Made by a program: the position numbers and the translations under genes. The notes under the pieces are model-generated. The model worked only from the letters and a program-made list of their open reading frames with translations, was not told the origin of the DNA and searched no databases. From the NCBI RefSeq assembly GCF_009834515.1, contig NZ_CP019426.1:496001-560000 (forward strand): DNA of 64,000 nt, read 5' to 3'. The stretch is from Pseudomonas sp. R84 (GTDB lineage Bacteria; Pseudomonadota; Gammaproteobacteria; Pseudomonadales; Pseudomonadaceae). Shown piece by piece: positions 48,950 to 58,501 of the stretch; the first letter of the stretch is position 1; every line of letters starts with the position of its first letter.

Positions 48950-50692
48950 TTAGAGGAAGAGTCCGGGGCCCGGGCGACTTCCTTCGGGGAATCTGACGCC
49001 CACTTTGCCGATCTTGTTCCCGTCCATGACCGCAACCGTCCAGTGGGTGTTGTTCCACTCCACCTGGTCACCGACGATCGGCGCACCGCCGACTTTCTGT
49101 GCAATGAAGGCGCCCAGGGTCATGTCTGGATCGATGCCTTCGGCCGGCAACCCGTAGAGCGCCGCAACCGCTTTAAGCTGGGCGTCTCCTTCCAGCACGA
49201 AATCACCGAAGAAGCGCAGATCGAGACCCCGTTGCGGCGCTTGGCTGAAGAGTTTTCCGAGGGCGCCGAGGTTATGTTCATGGCCGATAACGCACAGCAA
49301 ATCATCGACTTCCAGCACCGTACTACCCGACGGATGGAGCAGTTGCTGGCCACGAAACAGGGCCGCGATACGTGTGCCTTCGGGCATTTTCAGTTCGCGC
49401 AGGGGCGAACCGATGCACCATTTTTCCGCGCCGAGCTTGTAAACGAACAACTCCCACTCGCTGGTGACGTGGACTTCCAGCGCCGCGCGGGAAATCGGCG
49501 CAGGCTCCGGCGGTACGGTCACCTTCAACAGCTTGGCCACCCACGGCAGGCTCGTGCCCTGCACCAGCAGCGACACCAGCACGATGAAGAACGCGAGATT
49601 GAAATACAGCTGCGCATTCGGCAGCCCGGCCATCAGCGGGAACACCGCGAGAATGATCGGTACCGCGCCGCGCAGGCCTACCCAGGAAATAAACGCTTTC
49701 TCGCGGCCATGGAAGGCCTTGAACGGCAGAAGGCCGACCATCACCGACAGCGGCCGCGCAAACAGAATCATCCACAGTGCCAGACCGAGAGCGGGCAGGG
49801 CTATCGGCAGCAAGTCGTGCGGGGTCACGAGCAGCCCCAAGACCAGGAACATGCCGATCTGCGCCAGCCATGCCATGCCGTCGAGCATGTGCAGAATGCC
49901 GTGGCGACTGCGCACCGGACGGTTACCAATCACCAGACCGCACAGATAAACCGCGAGGAAGCCGCTGCCGTGCAAGGCGTTGGTCAGGGCGAACACCACC
50001 AGACCGCCGGCAATCACCAGAATCGGATACAGACCGGCCGCCAGATTGATGCGGTTGACCAGTTGCAGCATCAGCCAGCCACCGCCGAGACCGATCACAC
50101 CACCGATGCCGAACTCGCGGATCAGGTGGGTCAACAGGCTCCAGTGCAGACCGGTCTGGCCGCTGGCGAGCATGTCGATCAGAGTGACAGTGAGAAACAC
50201 CGCCATCGGGTCGTTGCTGCCGGATTCGATTTCCAGACTGGCGGTGACCCGTTCGTTCAAGCCTTTGCCGCCGAGCAGTGAAAACACCGCTGCGGCATCC
50301 GTTGAACCGACGATGGCGCCGATCAGCAGGCCTTGGATCAGGTTCAGATCGAACAGCCACGCGGCAGCCATGCCGGTCAGCCCGGTGGTGATCAACACGC
50401 CGACCGTGGCCAGCGACAGCGCCGGCCACAAGGCCACGCGGAAACTCGACACCCGCGTACGCAAGCCGCCGTCGAGAAGGATCACCGCCAGGGCGAGGTT
50501 GCCGACCAGATAGGCCGTCGGGTAGTTATCGAAAATGATCCCGCCGCCATCGACCCCGGCGGCCATGCCGACCGCAAGAATAATGACCAGAATCGGAATG
50601 CCGAGACGGGAGGAGAGGGAGCTGACGAGAATGCTTGCGCCTACCAGCAACGCGCCGATCAAGAACAGGCTGTTGATGGTCGTCGCATTCAA
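48950..50692 (-). CDS. nhaP2: K+(Na+)/H+ antiporter NhaP2 (CvrA) type
   Basis: 580 residues, nearly the length of E. coli NhaP2. About twelve membrane helices form a CPA1 exchanger ([20 protein letters not shown] with the transport aspartate, then [16 protein letters not shown]). A cytoplasmic TrkA_C-like domain (about 400-490) and a C-terminal CorC/HlyC-like domain (about 500-575, [14 protein letters not shown]) follow. It exchanges potassium or sodium for protons at the inner membrane. The start is TTG at 50692, with GGAG eight bases upstream. Confidence 0.93.
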   Translation of the reverse strand: MNATTINSLFLIGALLVGASILVSSLSSRLGIPILVIILAVGMAAGVDGGGIIFDNYPTAYLVGNLALAVILLDGGLRTRVSSFRVALWPALSLATVGVLITTGLTGMAAAWLFDLNLIQGLLIGAIVGSTDAAAVFSLLGGKGLNERVTASLEIESGSNDPMAVFLTVTLIDMLASGQTGLHWSLLTHLIREFGIGGVIGLGGGWLMLQLVNRINLAAGLYPILVIAGGLVVFALTNALHGSGFLAVYLCGLVIGNRPVRSRHGILHMLDGMAWLAQIGMFLVLGLLVTPHDLLPIALPALGLALWMILFARPLSVMVGLLPFKAFHGREKAFISWVGLRGAVPIILAVFPLMAGLPNAQLYFNLAFFIVLVSLLVQGTSLPWVAKLLKVTVPPEPAPISRAALEVHVTSEWELFVYKLGAEKWCIGSPLRELKMPEGTRIAALFRGQQLLHPSGSTVLEVDDLLCVIGHEHNLGALGKLFSQAPQRGLDLRFFGDFVLEGDAQLKAVAALYGLPAEGIDPDMTLGAFIAQKVGGAPIVGDQVEWNNTHWTVAVMDGNKIGKVGVRFPEGSRPGPGLFL

Positions 50693-50834
50693 AGGCAGTA
50701 CTCCAGAAGCGTAAATACGGGCACAAACTGACCATGCAGTCTGCGTGCCAGCGATTCTAACCTGTTGAAATGTGATGCTGTCAAAAAGCTTTTTCAGCGG
50801 AGCATCAGGATTTGTGTTCGGCGGGCGATTGCTG

Positions 50835-50989
50835 CCCTCACCCTAGCCCTCTCCCGGAGGGAGAGGGGATCGACCGCGGTGTTTGTGCGAGGTACGCCGA
50901 CCTGAAATATCGCGCCGAACTGAAAATCTGAAAGGCCCCCGATCTGCTCCCTTTCCCCCTCTCCCTCTGGGAGAGGGCTGGGGTGAGGG
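50835..50989. repeat. MITE-like composite palindrome, copy 2
   Basis: Arms at 50835-50869 and 50956-50989 repeat the CCCTCACCCTAGCCCTCTCC unit in opposite orientation. The interior keeps CGCCGACCTGAAA from copy 1 at 481-688 but is about 50 bases shorter. It fills half of the 320-base gap between nhaP2 and the chemoreceptor gene. The rest shows no clear signal. Confidence 0.72.
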
Positions 50990-51013
50990 CGCTTTTGATC
51001 TTGATCTACTGAA

Positions 51014-52639
51014 TCACAGGCTGAACCGCCCAACCATGTTGTTCAGGTCCAGCGCCAGACGCGACAGCTCATTGCTCGCCGCACTGGTCTGATTCGCGCC
51101 GGTCGCCGATTGCACCGACAAATCACGAATATTCACCAGATTGCGATCCACTTCCCGCGCCACTTGCGCCTGCTCTTCGGCGGCGCTGGCGATCACCAGG
51201 TTGCGCTCGTTGATTTCGACGATGGCGGTGTTGATGGTGTCCAGCGACATGCCGGCACCACGGGCGATGTTCAGGGTCGACTCGGCGCGCTCGGTGCTGT
51301 TGCGCATCGAATCCACGGCGTGTTCGGTGCCGCTCTGAATGCTGCCGATCATCCGCTCGATTTCGCTGGTCGACTGCTGGGTACGGTGCGCCAGGGCACG
51401 GACTTCATCTGCCACCACCGCAAAACCACGACCGGCCTCACCGGCACGTGCCGCTTCAATCGCTGCGTTCAGTGCCAGCAGGTTGGTCTGATCGGCCAGA
51501 CCACGAATCACGTCTAGCACTTTACCGATATCACGGGATTCATTCGCCAGATCCCCGATCAGCGAAGCGGTGCTCTGCACATCAGCGCTCATGCGTTCGA
51601 TCGCGCTGACGGTTTCCTGCACCAGATCACGGCCGTCGCCGGCAGACGTGGTGGCGTTTTTCGAAGCTTCCGAAGTGCTCACGGCGTTGCGCGCGACTTC
51701 TTCCACGGCGCTGGTCATTTCATTGACCGCAGTGGCCGCCTGTTCGATTTCATTGTTCTGCTGAGTCAGGCCGCGCGCGCTTTCGTCGGTGACGCTGTTC
51801 AGTTCTTCAGCCGCCGAAGCCAATTGAGTGGCCGAGCCGGAAATACGCTGCAGGGTGTCACGCAGCTTCGATTGCATCTTGGCCATGGCCGCGAGCAGAC
51901 GTCCTGCCTCGTCTTCACCGTCAACGTGGATCGGTTGAGTCAGGTTGCCTTCGGCGATGGTTTCCGCAGCGTCCAATGCTTTGGAGATCGGCTTGGTAAT
52001 GCTGACGGTCAGCAGCCAGGCGAAGAGGAAGGTCAGGCCAGTGGCGATCACCAACAACGTGACCACAAGGTTGAAAGACATCGAAAACTGATCGCTCGCG
52101 CCCTTATCCGTGTCGGCGATTTGCTGGGTGTTGATCTCCAGCAGGCGCGCCAGGGCGGTGTTCACCGCTTCCGAGTTGCTTAGCAAGTCCGAGTTGAGCA
52201 TCTGCCTCAGTTCATCGATCTGATTGTTGCGCGACAGAGTTTTCATCCGGTCTTCGAGCTGGCGGTACTGCGCGAGCAACTGCACGTATTGATCGTAAGC
52301 CGCACGTTCTTGCGGGCCGTCGATCAACGGTTCGTAGGCGCGCTGGGCGTCGGCGATCTGCTTGTTGCGCAACTCGAACAGTTCGACAGTCTTTTGTTGA
52401 ACGTCCGGTTCACGGTTGATCAGCAACCGATACGACAAAACGCGCAGGCGCAGAGTGAGTTGGGTGAATTCGTCGAGAGCCTTGATGGAAGGCACGCTGG
52501 CCGTCGCAATGTCTTCGCCTGCTGCGCGGATTTTGCTCATCTGATTCAGGGCGAACACGCCGAGAATCAGCATCAGGCCGCCGATCAGGGCGAAGCCGGT
52601 AAACGCCCGTGGGGCGATATTCATATTGCGGAGGGACAT
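51014..52639 (-). CDS. Methyl-accepting chemotaxis protein with four-helix-bundle sensor
   Basis: 541 residues. TM1 (about 10-30), a periplasmic helical sensor (about 35-190, predicted 4HB_MCP type), TM2 (about 195-217), a HAMP domain (about 218-270) and a long coiled-coil signalling domain. The hairpin tip has [19 protein letters not shown] and [20 protein letters not shown]. The ligand is not predictable from sequence. ATG at 52639 gives [13 protein letters not shown]; a longer frame from 52669 is possible. It is one of two receptors bracketing the zap-like pair. The 278 bases to the zapB-like gene show no clear signal. Confidence 0.92.
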   Translation of the reverse strand: MSLRNMNIAPRAFTGFALIGGLMLILGVFALNQMSKIRAAGEDIATASVPSIKALDEFTQLTLRLRVLSYRLLINREPDVQQKTVELFELRNKQIADAQRAYEPLIDGPQERAAYDQYVQLLAQYRQLEDRMKTLSRNNQIDELRQMLNSDLLSNSEAVNTALARLLEINTQQIADTDKGASDQFSMSFNLVVTLLVIATGLTFLFAWLLTVSITKPISKALDAAETIAEGNLTQPIHVDGEDEAGRLLAAMAKMQSKLRDTLQRISGSATQLASAAEELNSVTDESARGLTQQNNEIEQAATAVNEMTSAVEEVARNAVSTSEASKNATTSAGDGRDLVQETVSAIERMSADVQSTASLIGDLANESRDIGKVLDVIRGLADQTNLLALNAAIEAARAGEAGRGFAVVADEVRALAHRTQQSTSEIERMIGSIQSGTEHAVDSMRNSTERAESTLNIARGAGMSLDTINTAIVEINERNLVIASAAEEQAQVAREVDRNLVNIRDLSVQSATGANQTSAASNELSRLALDLNNMVGRFSL

Positions 52640-52917
52640 GGGCGGATACCAAGAGAGGGCCGCTTCCATGCGGGCTGAGACTGCGATATGGATGACTTAT
52701 CGGTCATACGACTAAAGTCTTGAGGCACTGTGCGTATTTGTCGCAGAAGGGCTGGGGCGACGAAGTGCAGGAACCAGATCGGCAGATCACAGTCTTTAAA
52801 ACTCGCAGGAACGATCCGCCACCAGGAAAATCAAGGCCTTGCGCCGGTTTAACCCTGGCATCCGTGGTGACTTTTCTTTATCGTACGCGCCCTTTGAAAA
52901 ACGCTTGGAAGATCAAA

Positions 52918-53148
52918 ATGTTGGAAGCATCCCTCAGCCAATTGGAACAGCTCGTCAGCGACCTGGTGCAACAGAACCAGAGCCTTGCGCAGACCAACCA
53001 GACCTTGTCCACGGAACTGGCCCAGGCCAAGGATGAAAACGAAAGCCTGCAACTGAACCTGATGGAGCAGGAAGAAAAGCACGGCGCCACCGCAGCCCGC
53101 ATTCAAGCCCTGGTTGATCGCGTCAACGCAGGTCCTGTCAGCGCATGA
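52918..53148 (+). CDS. ZapB-like coiled-coil protein
   Basis: 76 residues, predicted to be almost one continuous coiled coil (SLSQLEQLVSDLVQQNQSL, QLNLMEQEEKHGATAARIQA), the build of ZapB and of TIGR02449-type proteins. ZapB links ZapA to the chromosome terminus in the divisome. ATG at 52918 has GGAAG six bases upstream; the open frame reaches further back but lacks this support. It overlaps the ZapA-like gene by ATGA. It does not match my memory of the Pseudomonas protein beside 6S RNA, so it looks like a second pair. Confidence 0.75.
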   Translation: MLEASLSQLEQLVSDLVQQNQSLAQTNQTLSTELAQAKDENESLQLNLMEQEEKHGATAARIQALVDRVNAGPVSA

Positions 53149-53447
53149 ACCACCACACAGCAGGGGTAAAAGTCGTCTCCATTCTCGGGGAGGACTATTC
53201 GATCAAGGCACCGGCCGGGGAAGAACAGACCCTGCTGGACGCGGCCATGATGCTCAAGGCAGCGCTGGATGACACCAAGCGCAAATACCCGACATTGATC
53301 GGTGACCGCTTGCTGGTGCTCGCGGCGATGAATCTGTGCTCGCAGCAGATTGAAATGAAGAAGCAGCACAAAGAAGAACTCGACCGTTACCAAGAGCAAG
53401 TCAGCGCCACGGTCGACACTATCGCCAAGACCATCAATCAGGGTTGA
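53145..53447 (+). CDS. ZapA-like cell division protein, second copy type
   Basis: 100 residues. VKVVSILGEDYSIKAPAGEE opens the FtsZ-binding head, with LLDAAMMLKAAL and GDRLLVLAAMNLCSQQIEMK in the ZapA pattern, and a C-terminal coiled coil. ZapA cross-links FtsZ filaments. No 6S RNA gene or 5-formyltetrahydrofolate cyclo-ligase follows, unlike the standard Pseudomonas zapA locus, so this is probably a paralogue. Coupled by ATGA to the ZapB-like gene. Confidence 0.78.
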   Translation: MNHHTAGVKVVSILGEDYSIKAPAGEEQTLLDAAMMLKAALDDTKRKYPTLIGDRLLVLAAMNLCSQQIEMKKQHKEELDRYQEQVSATVDTIAKTINQG

Positions 53448-53546
53448 TCGGGTTGCGCACAACCAAAGAATAGATTATCGATCGGGTTGTATACAATCGG
53501 CACGGCTGTTGCATTGTTTCGGCCACTTATTCTTTGGGGGTGCTCC

Positions 53547-55484
53547 ATGCAGTTGTGGCGACGCAGTATTCAATGGCAGCTGATTCTCAGCATGGGCACC
53601 GCCCTGCTGGTCAGTATCCTGATCGTGGTTGGCATTTATACCCTGGTGGTCAACCGCCTCGCCCAGAGCTATCTGGTCGAGCAAGCGCTGCCATCGAGCA
53701 TCGAAGCGACGCGCAACGATATCGAACGCATCCTTGTGCAACCGCTGACGGCGGCCAAAGATATCGCCAGCAATACGATGGTCCGCGACTGGCTCGCCTC
53801 AGGCGAAGACAGCAGCAAAACGGCGGGCTTCGCGCAGTATCTGGAAGGCATCCGCGCCGAACATAAAGCCTTTACCGCTTTGATCATCGGCACCGAATCC
53901 AATCATTACATCACCGAAAAAGGCCTGGATCGCACCCTCAGTCGTTCCAAACCGGCCGACGCGTGGTTCTATTCCTTCCTCGACAGCAATCAGCCGCGCA
54001 CCCTCAATATCGACAACGACGGCGCCACCGGAGAATTGGCGCTGTTCATCGATCTGAAAGTCGAGCAGGCCGGTAAAGTGGTCGGCGTAGCCGGGCTTGG
54101 TTTGAGCATGAAAGAGCTGTCGGAGCTGATTCACAACTTCAGCTTTGGTCAGCGCGGCAAGGTCTATCTCGTGCGCTCCGACGGTTTGATCCAAGTGCAT
54201 CCCGAAGCGCAGTTCAGCGGCAAACGCACCTTGAGCGAGCAGATTGGCGCCAATGCGGCGCAATCCGTCATGGGCCAGAAAACGGCGATCAGCAGCAGCT
54301 TCCAGAGGGATGGCGAAGACTTCCTCGCCTTCAGCCTGCCTCTGCGTGATCTGGGCTGGACCTTGGTGGCCGAAGTGCCGCAGTTGCAGATCTATGCCGA
54401 GGCCCGCAAGGCGATGTGGATGAGTGGCGGCATCGGTCTGGCGGTAGCGCTGGTGTGTCTCGCGTTGGTGGTGTGGCTGGCGCAAGGGCTGGTGCGGCCG
54501 ATTCGTCAGGTAACAGCCGCGCTCGTAGCAATCGGTAGCGGCGGTGGAGATTTGACCCAGCGGTTAGATTCCAGCCGCGCCGATGAGCTGGGCGACCTCG
54601 CCCGCGGCTTCAACCGTTTCCTCGATAGCCAGCGCGGCATGATCGGCGAAGTGCTGACCACCAGCGAACGTCTGCGCACGGCTGTGGGGCAAGTGGCGAA
54701 AGTGGTGGAGAACACCGCTGAGCGTTCCGGCCGCCAGCAGGAAATGACCGACATGGTCGCAACTGCGGTTCACGAGATGGGCCTGACCGTGCAGGAGATT
54801 GCGCAGAACGCTGGTAACGCGGCACTCGCTTCGCAAACCGCGCGGGATGAAGCGATGCAGGCGCGGGAAGTGGTGGGCGGCTCGATCAAGCATATTGAAA
54901 GCATGTCGGATGAGATTGGCGTAGCGGCGGGTGCGGTCGGTGAGCTGGCACATCAAGTGGCCTCGATCGACTCTGTATTAGCAGTGATTCGTGGCGTGTC
55001 CGAGCAGACCAACCTGCTGGCACTTAATGCCGCCATCGAAGCGGCGCGCGCCGGGGACATGGGGCGCGGCTTTGCAGTTGTTGCCGATGAAGTACGCACC
55101 TTGGCGCGCCGCACTCAGGCATCCACCGATGAAATCCAGCAGATGATCGGCAGCCTCAAGCAAGGCGCGGAAAACGCCGTGTCGTCGATGCGCACCGGCC
55201 AGGCGGCAACCGGCACCGGGGTTGAGTCGAGCCAGCGCACTGGGGCTTCGTTGACGGCGATTACCGGTCAGGTCGAGCGCATCAGTGACATGAACCATCA
55301 AGTGGCGACGGCGACGGAAGAGCAGTCGGCGGTGACGGAAGAGATCAATCGCAATGTGCAGGGGATTTCCGATCTGGCGCGGGCGACGGCGGGGGAGGTC
55401 AGGGCTTGTCGTGAGGATTGTCAGATGTTGCAGAGGTTGGCGGATGATCTGGCGCGGCAGATGGGTGGGTTTCGCTTAAGTTAA
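53547..55484 (+). CDS. Methyl-accepting chemotaxis protein with dCache-type sensor
   Basis: 645 residues. TM1 (about 12-33), a large periplasmic domain (about 35-285) with [33 protein letters not shown] and [18 protein letters not shown] as in dCache sensors, TM2 (about 290-312), HAMP (about 313-366) and a signalling domain with [19 protein letters not shown]. The N-terminus [13 protein letters not shown] resembles my memory of purine receptor McpH of P. putida, but that ligand is only a guess. ATG at 53547 follows GGGGG by 8 bases; an in-frame upstream start is rejected. Confidence 0.92.
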   Translation: MQLWRRSIQWQLILSMGTALLVSILIVVGIYTLVVNRLAQSYLVEQALPSSIEATRNDIERILVQPLTAAKDIASNTMVRDWLASGEDSSKTAGFAQYLEGIRAEHKAFTALIIGTESNHYITEKGLDRTLSRSKPADAWFYSFLDSNQPRTLNIDNDGATGELALFIDLKVEQAGKVVGVAGLGLSMKELSELIHNFSFGQRGKVYLVRSDGLIQVHPEAQFSGKRTLSEQIGANAAQSVMGQKTAISSSFQRDGEDFLAFSLPLRDLGWTLVAEVPQLQIYAEARKAMWMSGGIGLAVALVCLALVVWLAQGLVRPIRQVTAALVAIGSGGGDLTQRLDSSRADELGDLARGFNRFLDSQRGMIGEVLTTSERLRTAVGQVAKVVENTAERSGRQQEMTDMVATAVHEMGLTVQEIAQNAGNAALASQTARDEAMQAREVVGGSIKHIESMSDEIGVAAGAVGELAHQVASIDSVLAVIRGVSEQTNLLALNAAIEAARAGDMGRGFAVVADEVRTLARRTQASTDEIQQMIGSLKQGAENAVSSMRTGQAATGTGVESSQRTGASLTAITGQVERISDMNHQVATATEEQSAVTEEINRNVQGISDLARATAGEVRACREDCQMLQRLADDLARQMGGFRLS

Positions 55485-55547
55485 ACATATGGTTGTCCTA
55501 TGCCGACGCACTGCAAAAGCGCGTCGGCTCTGGCTTGAGCAATGTGT

Positions 55548-56261
55548 TCAAAACAGCAGAATTTCCCGCCCATAAAAATCGATTTTGCCGATTGTCGTTA
55601 AATAAAACACTCGTTTCTCCTGGACAGTCCACACCTGCGAGCCTTCGTGATACTTGTCCCCAGTCGCGATCGTTCTGAACATATCGTAACTATCGAAATC
55701 CCTGACAGTGGCATAGATGTACTCGGAAGTAATTACCATGGCCTGGTAGAGGTCCTTGCCCTTTTTGATATAACGCTTTTCTGATACACGCGCTGCATTC
55801 GGTTCTTTCACCACGTCATTGAATCGTGCCGAGAAAATAAACTGTTCTTCGTTAAGAATGATGTAGGGATCAATCTCCAATGGTGCTGACTGGTCGCTCA
55901 AATCAGCCCCGCCATACACTACCGAGCGCCAATCACTGCCGACCTGGCGTGAAAACTCTTTGTAGGCAACACGATTATTTGTGTCATATCGGTCTTCTGC
56001 CGAAATGACCTGGAACATTTCTGCCGCTGTCGTTTCGAAGCCGGGCACAGCTTTATCAGGTGACGTTGTGATGCTGACAATTGATCTCTCATTAGAGAGA
56101 TGCTGGTGATTCTTGCTGATGACGATGGACTCTTCTGAGTCCGTGTGCGTCCATTCAGTGCCGTTTCGCGTGCCAAACTGCGAAATTGAGGCGAGAACGC
56201 AATCGTCCCGCGTTACCAGTCCGGCAAGTTTGATGGTTTTTGCGGCCGCTTTGCTGTTCAT
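55548..56261 (-). CDS. Protein of unknown function, AT-richer accessory gene
   Basis: 237 residues with no signal peptide, membrane helix or motif I recognise. It seems soluble, rich in beta-type segments and acidic residues (DPYIILNEEQFIFSARFND, KRYIKKGKDLYQAMVITSEY, TATGDKYHEGSQVWTV-like segments). Base composition is visibly richer in A and T than in the neighbours, which suggests recent transfer. ATG at 56261 is used; the frame is open further upstream. Single gene between a chemoreceptor and an acyl-CoA dehydrogenase, with no related gene next to it. Confidence 0.6.
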   Translation of the reverse strand: MNSKAAAKTIKLAGLVTRDDCVLASISQFGTRNGTEWTHTDSEESIVISKNHQHLSNERSIVSITTSPDKAVPGFETTAAEMFQVISAEDRYDTNNRVAYKEFSRQVGSDWRSVVYGGADLSDQSAPLEIDPYIILNEEQFIFSARFNDVVKEPNAARVSEKRYIKKGKDLYQAMVITSEYIYATVRDFDSYDMFRTIATGDKYHEGSQVWTVQEKRVFYLTTIGKIDFYGREILLF

Positions 56262-56367
56262 GGCGTTCGCTCTTTTGTAGGGTAAGAAGAGGACGTTAAG
56301 TCCGAACTTGCCGGGCAAACTGCAAACTACATGTCAGGCGAATACAGCCTATCGCGCAGGGCTCATT

Positions 56368-56397
56368 TCCACACCTGTCAAACATGACAGGTGTGGA
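56368..56397. promoter_or_regulatory. Perfect 13-base palindrome between the unknown gene and the acyl-CoA dehydrogenase
   Basis: TCCACACCTGTCA pairs with TGACAGGTGTGGA around AACA. No T run follows on either strand, so it may be an operator (the TGTCA/TGACA core is regulator-like) or a transcript-end hairpin of the dehydrogenase gene. Confidence 0.4.
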
Positions 56398-56437
56398 GCG
56401 CGTGATAATGTGTTTTGTCTGGGTAATGGCGCTGAAA

Positions 56438-58240
56438 TCAGAACCATGCATCCTGCATTGCCAGGCACGTATCATCCCGCACCTCCAGCAATGCCAGTTC
56501 ATGGTGGCAGCCCGGCACTTCCCACGTCAGGAAATACCGCGCCGCCTGCAGCTTGCCTTTATAGAAGTCAGCATCCACCACATTCCCCTTCGCTAACCCT
56601 TCTTCTGCACGAATCGCCTGTTCCAGCCAACGCCAGCCAATCATCGTGTGGCCGAACACCTTCAGGTACAACGCCGAGTTAGCCAGGCTGCTGTTGACCT
56701 TGCCCTGTGCCAGATCAGTCAATAAACCGATGGTCACCGTTTGCAGGCGTGCCACCAGTTTTTCCAGTGGTTCACGCAGTGCGGTCAGCGATTCATACGC
56801 CGTCGCGCGTTCAGCGGTGTTGGCGATCAGTCGAATCAGTTGCTTGAGCCCCGCGCCACCATTCTGTGCCAGTTTGCGTCCGAGCAAGTCCAGCGACTGA
56901 ATGCCGTGGGTGCCTTCGTGAATTGGATTCAAGCGGTTGTCGCGGTAATACTGCTCGACCGGGTACTCGCGGGTGTAACCGTGGCCGCCAAGAATCTGGA
57001 TCGCCAGTTCGTTGGCCTTGAGGCAGAACTCCGATGGCCAGGATTTGACGATCGGCGTTAGCAGATCCAGCAACTCATGGGCCTGTTTACGCTCGGTTTC
57101 AGACTCAAGCGTCGTGGTGTCATCGAAAAGCCGCGCTGCATACAGGCCAAGGTCAAACGCCCCTTCGACGTAGGATTTCTGCGTCAAGAGCATGCGTCTG
57201 ACGTCCGCGTGCTGAATGATCGCCACCGGCGCGGTGGTCGGGTCCTTGCTATCCGCTACCCGGCCTTGCGGACGTTCGCGAGCGTATTCCAGCGAATACA
57301 GATACCCGGCATAACCGAGCATCACTGCGCCCATGCCGACGCCGATCCGCGCTTCGTTCATCATCTGGAACATGTAGCTCAGACCGCGATGCGGCTCGCC
57401 TACCAGATAGCCGACGCACTCACCGTTATCGCCGAAATTCAGCGCCGTCGAGGTGGTGCCGCGCCAGCCCATCTTGTGGAACAGCCCCGCCAGCAGCACG
57501 TCATTGCGTGGGCCGAGGCTGCCGTCATCGTTGACCAGAAACTTCGGCACGATAAACAGCGAAATGCCTTTGACGCCCGCAGGCGCGTCGGGCAGCTTGG
57601 CCAGGACCATGTGCACGATGTTTTCCGACAGCGAGTGATCGCCGCCGGAGATGAAGATCTTGTTGCCCTTGAGGCGATAAGTGCCGTCGGACGCCGGCTC
57701 GGCGCGCGTACGAATATCCGACAGGGACGAACCGGCATGGGGTTCGGTCAAGGCCATGGTGCCGAAAAAGCGGCCATCGATCATTGGCTGCAGGAAGCGC
57801 TGTTTCTGCTCGTCGGTGCCAAAGCTCTCGATCAGATTTGCCGCGCCCATGGTCAGGAACGGGTAGGACGTCGAAGCCGCGTTGGCCGACTGGAAATGCG
57901 CGAAGCAGGCTTGCGAAAGTAATGTAGGAAGTTGCATGCCGCCGGCGTCGAAACTTCTCGCGGCGTTGAGGAATCCAGCCTCGAGGAAGGCATCCACAGC
58001 CGGTTTCACCTCAGGAATCAGAATCGCCTGACCGTCTTCGTAGCGCGGTTCGTTCTCGTCGCCCTTGCGGTTGTGCGGCGCGAAGTACTTCTCGGCGATG
58101 TTGCGCGCGGTGCCGATGGCGGCGTCGAAGGTCTCGCGGTTGTGCTCGGCAAAGCGCTCACGCCGGGTCAGGCCCTCGGCATCAAGGACCTCGTACAGCT
58201 CGAAAGCCAGATTGCGGGAACTGAGCAGCGTCTCGGACAT
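56438..58240 (-). CDS. Acyl-CoA dehydrogenase, long form with C-terminal extension
   Basis: 600 residues; a FadE-type dehydrogenase for the first step of fatty acid or related acyl-CoA beta-oxidation, FAD-dependent, cytoplasmic. It shows ALTEPHAGSSLSDIRTRAEP and the FAD-binding KGNKIFISGGDH. QILGGHGYTREYPVEQYYRD and NPIHEGTHGIQSLD carry the adenine-binding and catalytic-glutamate regions. A further domain (about 470-600) is the C-terminal domain of large bacterial members. Acyl length preference cannot be read. It stands alone next to putA, as in other pseudomonads. Confidence 0.92.
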   Translation of the reverse strand: MSETLLSSRNLAFELYEVLDAEGLTRRERFAEHNRETFDAAIGTARNIAEKYFAPHNRKGDENEPRYEDGQAILIPEVKPAVDAFLEAGFLNAARSFDAGGMQLPTLLSQACFAHFQSANAASTSYPFLTMGAANLIESFGTDEQKQRFLQPMIDGRFFGTMALTEPHAGSSLSDIRTRAEPASDGTYRLKGNKIFISGGDHSLSENIVHMVLAKLPDAPAGVKGISLFIVPKFLVNDDGSLGPRNDVLLAGLFHKMGWRGTTSTALNFGDNGECVGYLVGEPHRGLSYMFQMMNEARIGVGMGAVMLGYAGYLYSLEYARERPQGRVADSKDPTTAPVAIIQHADVRRMLLTQKSYVEGAFDLGLYAARLFDDTTTLESETERKQAHELLDLLTPIVKSWPSEFCLKANELAIQILGGHGYTREYPVEQYYRDNRLNPIHEGTHGIQSLDLLGRKLAQNGGAGLKQLIRLIANTAERATAYESLTALREPLEKLVARLQTVTIGLLTDLAQGKVNSSLANSALYLKVFGHTMIGWRWLEQAIRAEEGLAKGNVVDADFYKGKLQAARYFLTWEVPGCHHELALLEVRDDTCLAMQDAWF

Positions 58241-58360
58241 GGCGGCTTACCTGAAATTGGGGTTGGGCCGAGTCTAAGGCGGGGGAATAGTGGCTGAACA
58301 GGATGATTGATAAGCGTGATGTTGGAGCCGCGCGCCGACTTAACAGGCGCTCGAGAACAA

Positions 58361-58452
58361 CTGTGGGAGCGAGCCTGCTCGCGAAAGCGGTGGGTCAGGC
58401 AACATTGATGTCGACTGACACTCCGTCTTCGCGAGCAGGCTCGCTCCCACAG
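58361..58452. repeat. REPIN, GTGGGAGCGAGC type
   Basis: CTGTGGGAGCGAGCCTGCTC and its complement enclose a 45-base spacer in the gap between the acyl-CoA dehydrogenase and putA. Confidence 0.9.
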
Positions 58453-58463
58453 GGGAAATGCAT

Positions 58464-58490
58464 TCCAGGCGACCATTGCCGTCGCCTGGA
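58464..58490 (-). terminator. Possible putA terminator hairpin
   Basis: TCCAGGCGAC and GTCGCCTGGA form a perfect 10-bp stem with a 7-base loop, 11 bases beyond the putA stop. The minus-strand T tract is poor. Confidence 0.5.
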
Positions 58491-58501
58491 CTTACAGCGG
58501 T

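Noticed and set aside
53448..53546. 6S RNA expected after a zapA gene
   Set aside because: The gap is only 99 bases and runs directly into a chemoreceptor gene, so it is too short for 6S RNA.
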